A DNA stretch of 64,000 nt from Pedobacter sp. Leaf176 (GTDB lineage Bacteria > Bacteroidota > Bacteroidia > Sphingobacteriales > Sphingobacteriaceae), in assembly GCF_001424305.1 (NCBI RefSeq), contig NZ_LMPD01000001.1:496001-560000 (forward strand). Direction: 5' to 3'. Numbering within the stretch: the stretch's first letter is position 1; every line of letters begins with the position of its first letter. Positions 44,295-52,196 of the stretch are shown piece by piece. The notes below the pieces were generated by a model. That model had not been told where the DNA came from and made no database searches. It saw nothing but the letters and a program-made list of their open reading frames with translations. The position numbers were made by a program, and so were the translations under genes.

Positions 44295-47039
44295 ATGAAG
44301 ATACTTTTTACTTGCTTTTTACTCTTTTCTTTTTCCCTAATATACGCTCAAAAAACCGGCTCTGTAAGCGGTCGTATTCTTCAAAAGAAAGATAAAACAC
44401 CAATTGACTATGCATCAGTGGCCATAAAAAACCTTAAAGATTCGAGTGTGGTGGGTGCCACAACTACGGTTGCGGATGGTAAGTTTATATTTAAAAATCT
44501 TCAGCCAGGTTCCTATCGTTTGTACGCTGCTTTTATAGGTTTGAAAAATGCAAATAAAGATTTCGTAATAACAACAGATAAAGCGGACTTAAACCTTGGT
44601 GATATCTATTTGGAAGGAGGAATTATCGACTTGCAAACTGTAGAAATCAAGGCAGAAATCCCTCCGATTGTGGTAAAAAAAGATACACTGGAGTTTAATG
44701 CAAGTTCTTTCAAAACGGTAGAAAATGCTGTTGTTGAAGATTTGCTCAAGAAATTACCGGGCGTTGAGGTTGATAAAGCAGGGGCCGTAAAAGCGCAGGG
44801 TGAAACCATTACAAAGATAAAAGTTGATGGGAAGGAGTTCTTTGGTAACGATCCGCTTCTGGCTACTAAGAACCTTCCTGCCGATATGATTGATAAAATT
44901 CAAATCATTGATGAACTTTCAGACCAGGCACAATTTACCGGTGTTGATGATGGCAGCCGGACAAAAATTATCAATATCACGACAAGAAAAGATAAAAAGA
45001 ATGGCTATTTCGGCAATACCAGTCTTGGCTACGGTTCTGATGGCAGGTATGATGTGAATGCCAATGTTAACCAGTTTAATAAAGACCGGCAAATGAGTGT
45101 GGTTGCACAATTTAATAATGTGAATAAACAAAATTTTGGTGGCGGATTAGGTGGAAACGGTGGTGCAGGTGGCCGAAGCAGTGGTTTAACCACTACAAAT
45201 GCTTTTGGCTTTAATTTTGCCGACACTTATTCAGATCAAACTCAGATTAATGCGAGTTACTTCTTTAATAAAACAGAAAACTTAATTCAGCGAAATAGTT
45301 TAACACAGAATTTGTTAGGAAACATTACCACAGTTTTTAATAATAACCAGAATAATACCTCCGAACGGCTAAACCATCGGCTAAATTTTATGGTCGACAC
45401 TAAAATCGATTCTTTAACCTCTTTAAGAATACAGCCAACGATTAGCTATACGAATAACGAAAGTGTCAATAGTAGCATTTATACGCGCGATTATAGCACC
45501 TATAAAACCAATGGTACGCAGTTGCTTAATAACCATGGTACTGCCCCTTCCATTAACAACAATATTTTGTTAAGGCGCAAATTTATGCGGAGAGGAAGAA
45601 CACTTTCTTTGAATTTAAATACAAGCATCAACAACAATGACGGAGGCAATTATAACAACATAACGGATAACACAGATAACGGCGGAGTCATCACCCAGAA
45701 AATTACCAATCAGTTTGACGATCAAGAATCTGAATCTATTAACCATAGTTCGAGAATTGTTTACACCGAGCCTTTATCAAAAAAGCTCAACATTGAGCTA
45801 AACTATCAAAATGGATATAACCACAACACTTCCGATAGGTTTACCTACAATTACAATCCGGTTACTTTGCAATATGATCTGCTCGATTTAACCTATAGCA
45901 ATTCTTATGAAAACACCATTTTAACCAATAACGCTGGTTTCAGTTTTAGCGGCAATGGTAAAAAATACAATTGGAATATAGGCATGGCCGTGCAAAATAC
46001 CGATAGAACCAACAACAATTTAACACAAGGCTATGTACTTAATCAAAATGTGTTTAATTACACGCCATCGGCGATGTACAGGTATAACTTTAGCAACAGT
46101 AAACGCCTGGTTATAAATTACCGCGGCTCAACAAACCAGCCAACCATACAACAATTGCAGCCTATACCAAATAATACCAATACCCAAAGCATTCCTGTCG
46201 GGAACCCTGATTTGAAGCCGGAGTTTAATAATAACCTGCGCATTGCATACAATACTTTTACTGCAGGTAGAAACAGATCCTTATTCATTAATCTAACGCT
46301 TACACAAGCATCCAACAGAATTGCGAACAGCAGTAGTCTGATAGAAAGTGGAGTTAATCAGGGTAAGCTAGCGGTGGTACCCGTAAATGTAAACGGTACT
46401 TATGCTGGCGGCCTTTCGTCCTCGCTGAGTCTACCCCTGATGGCTGAAAATAAGCTTAATTTCCATATTAACGTGAATGGAAATTACGACCGAGATGTCA
46501 ATTTTACCAATTCGCTAAAGAATATCACGAACAGCTGGTCAGTTACAAATGGTTTCCGGCTGGTCTCAAACCTCGATAAGCTCGATTTAACAGCAGGTGT
46601 AAGCGCTTCGATAAACCGGGCCACTTATTCTGTTCAGCCGACATCGAATACGAAATTTTATACTTTTAGTCCAAACATTAATGTCAGTTATCTTTTTCCG
46701 GGCAATATTCGTTGGAGCGTAGACGCCGATTATAACCAAAATACCGGGAGGGGAGCAGATTTTGATACCCATTTCACTTTGGTGAACTCTTATGTAAGCA
46801 AACTATTTTTCAAAAACCGGGCTACTTTAAAAGCTTCAGTTAATGATCTGTTAAATCAAAATCAGGGCATAACGCGTACAGCAAATAACAATACGATTCA
46901 AGATGTCAGTTATAATGTTTTGAAACGCTATTTCATGTTTTCGTTTACTTACGCTTTAAACAGGATGGGTGGTAAAAACAGGGGTGATTTGCCCGGCAAT
47001 GGAAATAGGAGAGATGGATTCGGGAGAATAAGAAACTAA
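44295..47039 (+). CDS. Outer-membrane beta-barrel protein, CarboxypepD_reg and TonB-receptor-like (paralogue 2)
   Basis: A 914-residue paralogue of the previous gene with the same order: signal peptide (MKILFTCFLLFSFSLIYAQ), CarboxypepD_reg domain, plug-like VVEDLLKKLPGVEVDKAGAVKAQGE, a shorter Gly-rich linker, and an OMP_b-brl_3-type barrel. Long stretches such as KVDGKEFFGNDPLLATKNLPADMIDKIQIIDELSDQAQF are nearly identical to paralogue 1, whereas outer barrel loops differ. Its own transcription unit is likely, as a terminator precedes it. The substrate is unknown. Confidence 0.88.
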   Translation: MKILFTCFLLFSFSLIYAQKTGSVSGRILQKKDKTPIDYASVAIKNLKDSSVVGATTTVADGKFIFKNLQPGSYRLYAAFIGLKNANKDFVITTDKADLNLGDIYLEGGIIDLQTVEIKAEIPPIVVKKDTLEFNASSFKTVENAVVEDLLKKLPGVEVDKAGAVKAQGETITKIKVDGKEFFGNDPLLATKNLPADMIDKIQIIDELSDQAQFTGVDDGSRTKIINITTRKDKKNGYFGNTSLGYGSDGRYDVNANVNQFNKDRQMSVVAQFNNVNKQNFGGGLGGNGGAGGRSSGLTTTNAFGFNFADTYSDQTQINASYFFNKTENLIQRNSLTQNLLGNITTVFNNNQNNTSERLNHRLNFMVDTKIDSLTSLRIQPTISYTNNESVNSSIYTRDYSTYKTNGTQLLNNHGTAPSINNNILLRRKFMRRGRTLSLNLNTSINNNDGGNYNNITDNTDNGGVITQKITNQFDDQESESINHSSRIVYTEPLSKKLNIELNYQNGYNHNTSDRFTYNYNPVTLQYDLLDLTYSNSYENTILTNNAGFSFSGNGKKYNWNIGMAVQNTDRTNNNLTQGYVLNQNVFNYTPSAMYRYNFSNSKRLVINYRGSTNQPTIQQLQPIPNNTNTQSIPVGNPDLKPEFNNNLRIAYNTFTAGRNRSLFINLTLTQASNRIANSSSLIESGVNQGKLAVVPVNVNGTYAGGLSSSLSLPLMAENKLNFHINVNGNYDRDVNFTNSLKNITNSWSVTNGFRLVSNLDKLDLTAGVSASINRATYSVQPTSNTKFYTFSPNINVSYLFPGNIRWSVDADYNQNTGRGADFDTHFTLVNSYVSKLFFKNRATLKASVNDLLNQNQGITRTANNNTIQDVSYNVLKRYFMFSFTYALNRMGGKNRGDLPGNGNRRDGFGRIRN

Positions 47040-47091
47040 ATTCATTTTCATGTAAATCCTACTGAATAATCAATAATAGCAACCTTTCTTA

Positions 47092-47122
47092 TTTGGAATA
47101 AATCTAAAGAAAGGGTAACTTG
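47092..47122 (+). promoter_or_regulatory. feoAB promoter
   Basis: TTTG (47092-47095) and TAACTTG (47116-47122) are separated by 20 bases, near the Bacteroidota TTTG-N19-TAnnTTTG layout (the -7 element has one mismatch). The feoA ATG is 15 bases downstream. Confidence 0.5.
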
Positions 47123-47137
47123 CGTCAAATTTAACAG

Positions 47138-47353
47138 ATGAAACTTTCGCAGTTAAAAGTTGGAGAAACAGGTACAATAGTTGCCTTTACAGACTTAGAT
47201 ATGTCGGTAAAGTTGATGGAAATGGGTTGCCTTCCTGGCGAAATCGTTGAAGTCGAACGATTTGCCCCACTGGGTGATCCCATGGCGATTCGGGTGGCGG
47301 GTTATCAGCTTTGCCTACGCAAAAGTGAAGCTGCAGTTATCATTATTCAATAA
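47138..47353 (+). CDS. feoA: Ferrous iron transport protein A
   Basis: A 71-residue SH3-like protein with the family pattern TGTIVAFTDLDMSVKLMEMGCLPGEIVEVERFAP and C-terminal GYQLCLRKSEAAVI. It is the small cytosolic partner of FeoB. feoB begins four bases after its stop. The pair is the standard Feo order. Iron-responsive regulation is expected but no Fur box was recognised. Confidence 0.94.
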   Translation: MKLSQLKVGETGTIVAFTDLDMSVKLMEMGCLPGEIVEVERFAPLGDPMAIRVAGYQLCLRKSEAAVIIIQ

Positions 47354-47357
47354 GCTT

Positions 47358-49469
47358 TTGAGTTTGGATATTAAAGTTGCATTAGTTGGTAATCCCAATA
47401 CGGGTAAGTCTACGTTATTTAACCGGTTAACCGGTTTAAATCAAAAAATAGGAAACTTTCCTGGAATAACGGTTGACAAAAAAACAGGCTATACCAAACT
47501 CGTTGATGGCAAAAATGCCGAGATTATCGATTTACCTGGCACTTACAGTCTTTACCCAAAAAGCAATGATGAAAGCATCGTTTTCCAGGTATTGGCCGAT
47601 AAAGCCAACAGCAGCCATCCTGATGTTATTGTTTTAATTGTTGATGCTTCTAACCTGAAAAGGAACATGCTCTTGTTCTCACAGGTTGCAGACTTGGGTA
47701 TTCCCATGATTCTGGCCTTAAACATGACCGATTTATCTGATAAGCAAGGAATTTATATCGATGTAGAGAAGCTGTCAAAAAAGCTTGGTGTGCAAGTGAT
47801 ACCAATTTCAGCACGAAACAATGTCGGTATCGATAAGCTAAAAGCCGCGATTACTTACACCAATAAAGTCGCTACTCAGATCAATGACGTAGAGATAAAT
47901 TATCTGGCGCCTGAAGCAATCGATGCTATAAAACAGAAAATTAATTCGGATAACGATTACTATGCTTTGCAGATTTTGCATCAGCATGAGCATTTAACTT
48001 TCTTTTCAGAGCAAGATCAAATCGAAATAGAAGAAATTGAGCAATCAAATCATTTCGAATCTTCTAAAATTCAGGCCGCGGAAACGATTGCCCGCTATAA
48101 GCACCTTAGTACAATTTTAGCTGATGTTGTTATTGACAAAGGCACGGCAGAAAAATTTTCATTCAGCGATAAACTGGATTCAATACTTACACATAAGGTG
48201 TGGGGCTTTACAATTTTCCTGCTTGTTCTTTTTATTATTTTTAATGCAATTTTCGCCTGGTCGTCCTACCCGATGGACTGGATCGAAAGCGGTTTTGGAT
48301 TTTTAACAGAAAAAGGCCACGAATATCTTCCTTCTGGTATGCTTACCGATCTAATATTGGATGGTATTATAGCCGGCTTAGGCGGAATCTTTGTCTTTAT
48401 TCCTCAAATTGCTATTTTATTTGCCTTTATATCCATTCTGGAAGATACTGGCTATATGGCCAGGGTTACTTTCATGATGGATAAAATTATGAGTAAGGTT
48501 GGCTTAAACGGCAAATCCGTTGTGCCTATGATTGGTGGTCTGGCTTGTGCAGTTCCGTCTATTATGGCCGCCAGAAATATTGAAAACTGGAAAGATAGGA
48601 TGATCACAATAATGGTTACGCCATTAATAAGTTGTTCTGCCCGTTTACCGGTTTACATTCTGTTAATCTCACTTATTATTCCGTCGAAAACTATTTTTGG
48701 TATCATCAGCCTACAGGGTTTAGCCTTAATGGTGATGTACCTCATCAGCTTTGTTGCAGCGATTTTGGTGGCATGGGTCATGAAAATTATAATTAAGGCG
48801 AAAGAGAAATCTTACTTTATAATGGAGCTCCCTGTATATCGGATGCCAAGATGGAAGAATGTTTTTTACACCATGTATGAGAAATCAAAAACATTTGTTT
48901 TTGAGGCAGGGAAGGTAATTATAGCCATTTCGATAATTCTATGGGTGATGGCATCCTTTGGTCCTGGTAATCGCTTCGAAAATATCGAAGCCAAATATCG
49001 GAAAGCTTTACTCGATACTACTAAAACCGAACACGTAAAAACCCTTATTGCTACCGAAAAACTTGAAAACTCCTATGTTGGCATCTTAGGGCATTGGATA
49101 GAGCCGGTAATCAGGCCGTTAGGTTACGATTGGAAGATAGGCATCGGTTTGATTACTTCTTTCGCTGCCCGGGAGGCGTTTGTAGGCACGATGGCTACTA
49201 TTTACAGCGTAGACGGTGGCGATGAAGATACGTCAACAATTAGAGAGCGGATGGCTTCATCAGTAAATTCTAAAACCGGGTTACCTGTTTATTCTTTCGC
49301 AACGGGTATTTCCCTGATGCTTTTTTACGCATTTGCAATGCAGTGTATGAGTACAGTTGCAATTGTATACCGTGAAACAAAAGGTTGGAAATGGCCGGTT
49401 ATACAGTTGGTTTATATGACAGCCATGGCTTATTTTGCGGCCTTAATTGCTTATCAGTTGTTAAATTAA
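47358..49469 (+). CDS. feoB: Ferrous iron transport protein B
   Basis: A 703-residue inner-membrane Fe2+ transporter. The GTPase domain has G1 GNPNTGKST (11-19), G3 DLPGTYSL and G4 NMTD. The Feo transmembrane core includes FVFIPQIAILFAFISILEDTGYMARVTFMMDK and GLACAVPSIMAAR, then FAAREAFVGTMATIYSV. It starts at TTG at 47358, four bases after feoA; the frame extends further upstream through feoA but that part is a shadow. The stop coincides with the left end of an inverted-repeat element. Confidence 0.95.
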   Translation: MSLDIKVALVGNPNTGKSTLFNRLTGLNQKIGNFPGITVDKKTGYTKLVDGKNAEIIDLPGTYSLYPKSNDESIVFQVLADKANSSHPDVIVLIVDASNLKRNMLLFSQVADLGIPMILALNMTDLSDKQGIYIDVEKLSKKLGVQVIPISARNNVGIDKLKAAITYTNKVATQINDVEINYLAPEAIDAIKQKINSDNDYYALQILHQHEHLTFFSEQDQIEIEEIEQSNHFESSKIQAAETIARYKHLSTILADVVIDKGTAEKFSFSDKLDSILTHKVWGFTIFLLVLFIIFNAIFAWSSYPMDWIESGFGFLTEKGHEYLPSGMLTDLILDGIIAGLGGIFVFIPQIAILFAFISILEDTGYMARVTFMMDKIMSKVGLNGKSVVPMIGGLACAVPSIMAARNIENWKDRMITIMVTPLISCSARLPVYILLISLIIPSKTIFGIISLQGLALMVMYLISFVAAILVAWVMKIIIKAKEKSYFIMELPVYRMPRWKNVFYTMYEKSKTFVFEAGKVIIAISIILWVMASFGPGNRFENIEAKYRKALLDTTKTEHVKTLIATEKLENSYVGILGHWIEPVIRPLGYDWKIGIGLITSFAAREAFVGTMATIYSVDGGDEDTSTIRERMASSVNSKTGLPVYSFATGISLMLFYAFAMQCMSTVAIVYRETKGWKWPVIQLVYMTAMAYFAALIAYQLLN

Positions 49470-49628
49470 ATAGTATCAAGTAGCGAGAACCAAGTATCAG
49501 GATGTGATCCATTGCTAAATTGTTCCTTAGATAAAGTACATTCTGAATACTCGTTTTTATACCTTAAACTTCCAGGACCTTGTACTCACTAAAATCGCAT
49601 TTATGCGCTAAAAAAATGATACTATTTA
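49467..49628. repeat. MITE-like inverted-repeat element
   Basis: TAAATAGTATC (49467-49477) and GATACTATTTA (49618-49628) are perfect 11-base inverted ends of a 162-base segment lacking an ORF. Its left part, TAGTATCAAGTAGCGAGA, also occurs (one change) in the element at 19342-19410. Its first TAA is the feoB stop codon. Confidence 0.55.
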
Positions 49629-49729
49629 GGCTATTACTTCAAAACCTACTTTGCATATGTGTTCTTTACGCTTTGGCCTTTTAGCTTTAGTCTATTATCT
49701 TTGATCTTTATTCTTTTATCCTTGCCCCA

Positions 49730-50206
49730 TTACCCTAATTCAATCTGCCTTTTAATACTTTCTTCCAATGAGATTAATGTTTCTGTACGCTGAATGCCGT
49801 TTACGGCTTGTATCTCCTCATTTAAGACATGACGAAGGTGATTTGTATCCCGGCAGATGATCTTTGCAAACATGCTATAGGCACCTGTAGTATAATGCAG
49901 CTCAACAACTTCTTTTATTTTGCTTAGTTGTGCAACCGCATCCTTATATTGAATTCCTTTTTCAAGATAAATCCCCAGAAACGCACAAATATCGTAACCA
50001 GCTTTTTGGGGGTCAATGATTAGATGCGATCCTTTAATAATGCCCATCTCCTGTAATTTCTTCATCCTGACATGAATTGTACCTCCGGAAACAATCAAAT
50101 CTTTTGCAATTTCCGTATAAGGTTTTGTAGCATCATGCATTAATTGTTTCAAAATATCGATGTCGAGGTTGTCAATTTCTAAATTGGAATTGTCTTTTTT
50201 AAGCAT
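49730..50206 (-). CDS. Lrp/AsnC family transcriptional regulator
   Basis: A 158-residue regulator. The N-terminal HTH (LDIDILKQLMHDATKPYTEIAKDLIVSGGTIHVRMKKLQEMG) is joined to a C-terminal RAM (ligand-binding) domain with the GAYSMFAKIICRDTNHLRHVL strand pattern. Members sense amino acids and form octamers that wrap DNA. It is divergent from the tRNA-like unit starting at 50304 and shares its 150-base promoter region with it. It could act on that unit or on itself, which is an inference. Confidence 0.92.
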   Translation of the reverse strand: MLKKDNSNLEIDNLDIDILKQLMHDATKPYTEIAKDLIVSGGTIHVRMKKLQEMGIIKGSHLIIDPQKAGYDICAFLGIYLEKGIQYKDAVAQLSKIKEVVELHYTTGAYSMFAKIICRDTNHLRHVLNEEIQAVNGIQRTETLISLEESIKRQIELG

Positions 50207-50225
50207 ATTTTCTGATTTTGATAAG

Positions 50226-50233
50226 CAAATTTA
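50226..50233 (-). promoter_or_regulatory. Lrp/AsnC gene promoter -7 element
   Basis: On the minus strand TAAATTTG matches TAnnTTTG, 19 bases before the regulator's ATG at 50206. Confidence 0.55.
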
Positions 50234-50279
50234 ATTAAAATTATCAATATTATAAAAATAAAATTAAATGTTTAAAATA

Positions 50280-50311
50280 TTTGCAAGATATTGTGTGTTC
50301 CTTTACATTTG
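50280..50311 (+). promoter_or_regulatory. Promoter of the tRNA-like unit
   Basis: TTTG at 50280-50283 and TACATTTG at 50304-50311 are 20 bases apart, close to the TTTG-N19-TAnnTTTG consensus, with an exact -7 box. The first tRNA-like gene starts 48 bases downstream. Confidence 0.65.
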
Positions 50312-50359
50312 TATTAAGCAATTAACAAAAAGAAACGTTCTTTAAAGTTGCTAACATAA

Positions 50360-50467
50360 TGTAGGGTGGTGAAACAGGCAGACACACCTCCTTGTCTCGG
50401 TGGTGGAGAATTTGGGAAACCGGCAACGGCTAACTACTCCTTGAAGGTTCGATTCCTTCCCCTACAG
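50360..50467 (+). tRNA. tRNA-like gene 1: type II body with GUC anticodon
   Basis: A 108-base RNA folding as a tRNA. The acceptor TGTAGGG pairs with CCCTACA (50460-50466); the discriminator is G. Then U8, G9; D stem GTG/CAC with loop AAACAGGCAGA; anticodon stem CCTCC/GGTGG with one U-U mismatch; loop TTGTCTC with anticodon GTC (50394-50396). The 39-base variable region has GGAG/CTCC stem (50405-50408, 50437-50440) and an inner CCG-GCAA-CGG hairpin. The T stem GAAGG/CCTTC encloses TTCGATT and abuts the acceptor without extra bases. CCA is not encoded. U37 is very unusual. The D arm resembles leucine tRNAs, but G2-C71, G10, G34, U35, C36, C38 and G73 are aspartyl determinants. It may be a special tRNA, a regulatory mimic or a diverging Leu tRNA. 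Confidence 0.75.
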
Positions 50468-50542
50468 CTGTTTCAGTTTGCAGTAGCCAGTATACAGTTA
50501 GCAATAACTGATAATTGAAAACTGCTTACTGAATACTTAAAA

Positions 50543-50686
50543 TGTTGGGTGGTGAAATTGGCAGACACGCCTCCTTGTCTCGGTGGTGGGGAATCATGGG
50601 ACAAACGCAGTTTATTGGGTTGACCACAATTAATTTTTTGAACTGTAGCTAACTACCCCTTGAAGGTTCGACTCCTTCCCCAACAG
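50543..50686 (+). tRNA. tRNA-like gene 2: type II body with 75-base variable arm
   Basis: A 144-base RNA of the same plan as gene 1. The acceptor TGTTGGG pairs with CCCAACA, discriminator G. D stem GTG/CAC with loop AAATTGGCAGA. The anticodon arm CCTCC-TTGTCTC-GGTGG is identical to gene 1 (anticodon 50577-50579). T loop TTCGACT. The variable region (50587-50661) is 75 bases, closed by GGGG/CCCC (50588-50591, 50656-50659) and containing a CAGTT/AACTG helix. Compared with gene 1, acceptor pair 4 changes from A-U to U-A and the variable stem from A-U to G-C, so pairing is kept. CCA is not encoded. Standard tRNA finders may miss it because of its length. Confidence 0.72.
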
Positions 50687-50716
50687 CATTTTTTATGAAT
50701 AATAAGTTAGTTAATT

Positions 50717-50750
50717 GAGCAATCCCGGATGGGTTGCTCTTTTTCTTTTT
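50717..50750 (+). terminator. Terminator of the tRNA-like unit
   Basis: GAGCAATCCC (50717-50726) pairs with GGGTTGCTC (50731-50739), with one bulged T and a GGAT loop, and is followed by TTTTTCTTTTT. It ends the plus-strand unit 30 bases after tRNA-like gene 2. Confidence 0.85.
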
Positions 50751-50772
50751 CAAGTTTTTCCGGAAAATTCTA

Positions 50773-50804
50773 AAAACAAAAAAGGAGCAAATTTCTTCGC
50801 TCCT
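50773..50804 (-). terminator. frr intrinsic terminator
   Basis: On the minus strand AGGAGC (from 50804) pairs with GCTCCT, with a 10-base loop, and is followed by TTTTTTG. It lies just past the frr stop, back to back with the terminator of the tRNA-like unit. Confidence 0.8.
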
Positions 50805-50825
50805 CAATAATATTCTTAATGTAAT

Positions 50826-51389
50826 TTAAACAGTCATTACATCTTTTTCTTTAGCTTCCGCGTGCTTATCAACTTTAATAATGTAGGCGTCAGTTAATTT
50901 TTGCACTTCGCCTTCGCCGGTTTTGATTTCATCATCAGAAACGCCTTCACCTTTTAGCTTTTGAATTTTAGTGTTAGCATCTTTACGTATGTTACGCACA
51001 GTTATACGTCCACGTTCTGCTTCTTCTTTGACTTTTTTAACCAGATCTCTTCTTCTTTCTTCGGTTAGTGGGGGTACAACCAGACGAATGACGATACCAT
51101 CGTTTTGCGGATTAATGCCAATGTTAGCAACCTGAATTGCTTTTTCAATAGCAGTTAAAAGAGATTTTTCCCAAGGTTGAATAACAATTGTTCTCGCATC
51201 AGGCGTGTTGATACTCGCTACCTGGGATAAAGCCGTAGCCGCTCCATAATAATCTACGAAGATGCCATCCAGCATTCCTGCCGATGCTTTTCCTGCCCTG
51301 ATTTTTGTTAATTCAGACTCACAATGATCGATGGCTCTGTCCATTGCAGCTTGAGCATCCATTAATTGTAATTGTATGAGGTCGTTCAT
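50826..51389 (-). CDS. frr: Ribosome recycling factor
   Basis: A 187-residue RRF that splits post-termination ribosomes with EF-G. The family core is visible: ITKIRAGKASAGMLDGIFVDYYG, IQPWEKSLLTAIEKAI, IRLVVPPLTEERRRDLVKKVKEEAERGRITVRNIRKDANTKI. Length is normal. It lies 38 bases downstream of pyrH, the common pairing, and ends at a terminator. Confidence 0.97.
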   Translation of the reverse strand: MNDLIQLQLMDAQAAMDRAIDHCESELTKIRAGKASAGMLDGIFVDYYGAATALSQVASINTPDARTIVIQPWEKSLLTAIEKAIQVANIGINPQNDGIVIRLVVPPLTEERRRDLVKKVKEEAERGRITVRNIRKDANTKIQKLKGEGVSDDEIKTGEGEVQKLTDAYIIKVDKHAEAKEKDVMTV

Positions 51390-51427
51390 AATTGTGTGTA
51401 TTTCTACAAAAATAATAAATTATAATG

Positions 51428-52132
51428 CTATTTTACTAAAGTACCAATGGCTTCTCCATTGGCAATTTTCATGAAGTTACCATGCTTATTCATATCAAAC
51501 ACAATAATAGGAACCTGGTTTTCTTCACATAAAGTAAATGCAGTCATGTCCATTACATTTAAGTTTTTTGCATAAACTTCTTTGAAAGAAATTTCTTCGT
51601 ATTTGGTCGCTAAAGGATCTTTTTCCGGATCAGCAGTATAAATACCGTCTACTCTCGTTCCTTTTAATACTGCATCTGCTTTAATTTCAATGGCACGTAA
51701 TGCTGCTGCAGAATCTGTTGTAAAGTAAGGGTTACCTGTTCCTGCTCCAAAAATAACAACGCGACCTTTTTCTAAATGGCGAACGGCCCGTCTGCGGATA
51801 AATGGTTCGCAAATCTGCTCCATTTTTATTGCTGTTAACAAACGGGTTTTAATACCAACTTTCTCAAGTGCATCTTGTAAAGCCATAGAATTGATTACAG
51901 TAGCTAACATACCCATATAATCGGCTTGCGCTCGGTCCATCCCACTTTTTTCGGCACTTAAGCCTCTAAAAATATTCCCTCCGCCAATTACGATTGCTAT
52001 TTCCAAACCTTTGTCGTGTACTGCTTTGATGTCTTCAGCATATTGCTTAACACGTTCGTTATCAATACCGTATTGTTTGTCGCCCATTAGCGATTCGCCG
52101 CTAAGCTTTAGTAGGATGCGTTTGTATTTCAT
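51428..52132 (-). CDS. pyrH: UMP kinase
   Basis: A 234-residue hexameric UMP kinase that phosphorylates UMP to UDP. Motifs include [42 protein letters not shown] and the [29 protein letters not shown] substrate loops. Usually tsf-pyrH-frr form one cluster; here nagA lies between tsf and pyrH. The gap to nagA is 64 bases and holds no clear terminator. Confidence 0.97.
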   Translation of the reverse strand: MKYKRILLKLSGESLMGDKQYGIDNERVKQYAEDIKAVHDKGLEIAIVIGGGNIFRGLSAEKSGMDRAQADYMGMLATVINSMALQDALEKVGIKTRLLTAIKMEQICEPFIRRRAVRHLEKGRVVIFGAGTGNPYFTTDSAAALRAIEIKADAVLKGTRVDGIYTADPEKDPLATKYEEISFKEVYAKNLNVMDMTAFTLCEENQVPIIVFDMNKHGNFMKIANGEAIGTLVK

Positions 52133-52196
52133 GACCTCAAAAATATTAACAATTTTTTAATACCCCGCTATGGTTTCCAACAAATGATGTAATTAT

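Noticed and set aside
47247..47357. A longer N-terminus for FeoB reading through feoA
   Set aside because: It would overlap feoA in another frame and lacks similarity to FeoB; the family begins next to the G1 motif, as given by the TTG at 47358.
50380..50410. Reading the tRNA-like anticodon arm with a shifted stem (CACC/GGTG) and a 10-base loop
   Set aside because: It would break the D stem or leave an oversized loop. The CCTCC/GGTGG stem with a 7-base loop fits both copies and keeps all other arms in register.
50468..50542. Spacer between the two tRNA-like genes as a third RNA
   Set aside because: It contains repeated CAGT/ACTG words but no tRNA arms or stable single fold; it looks like a short dispersed repeat.
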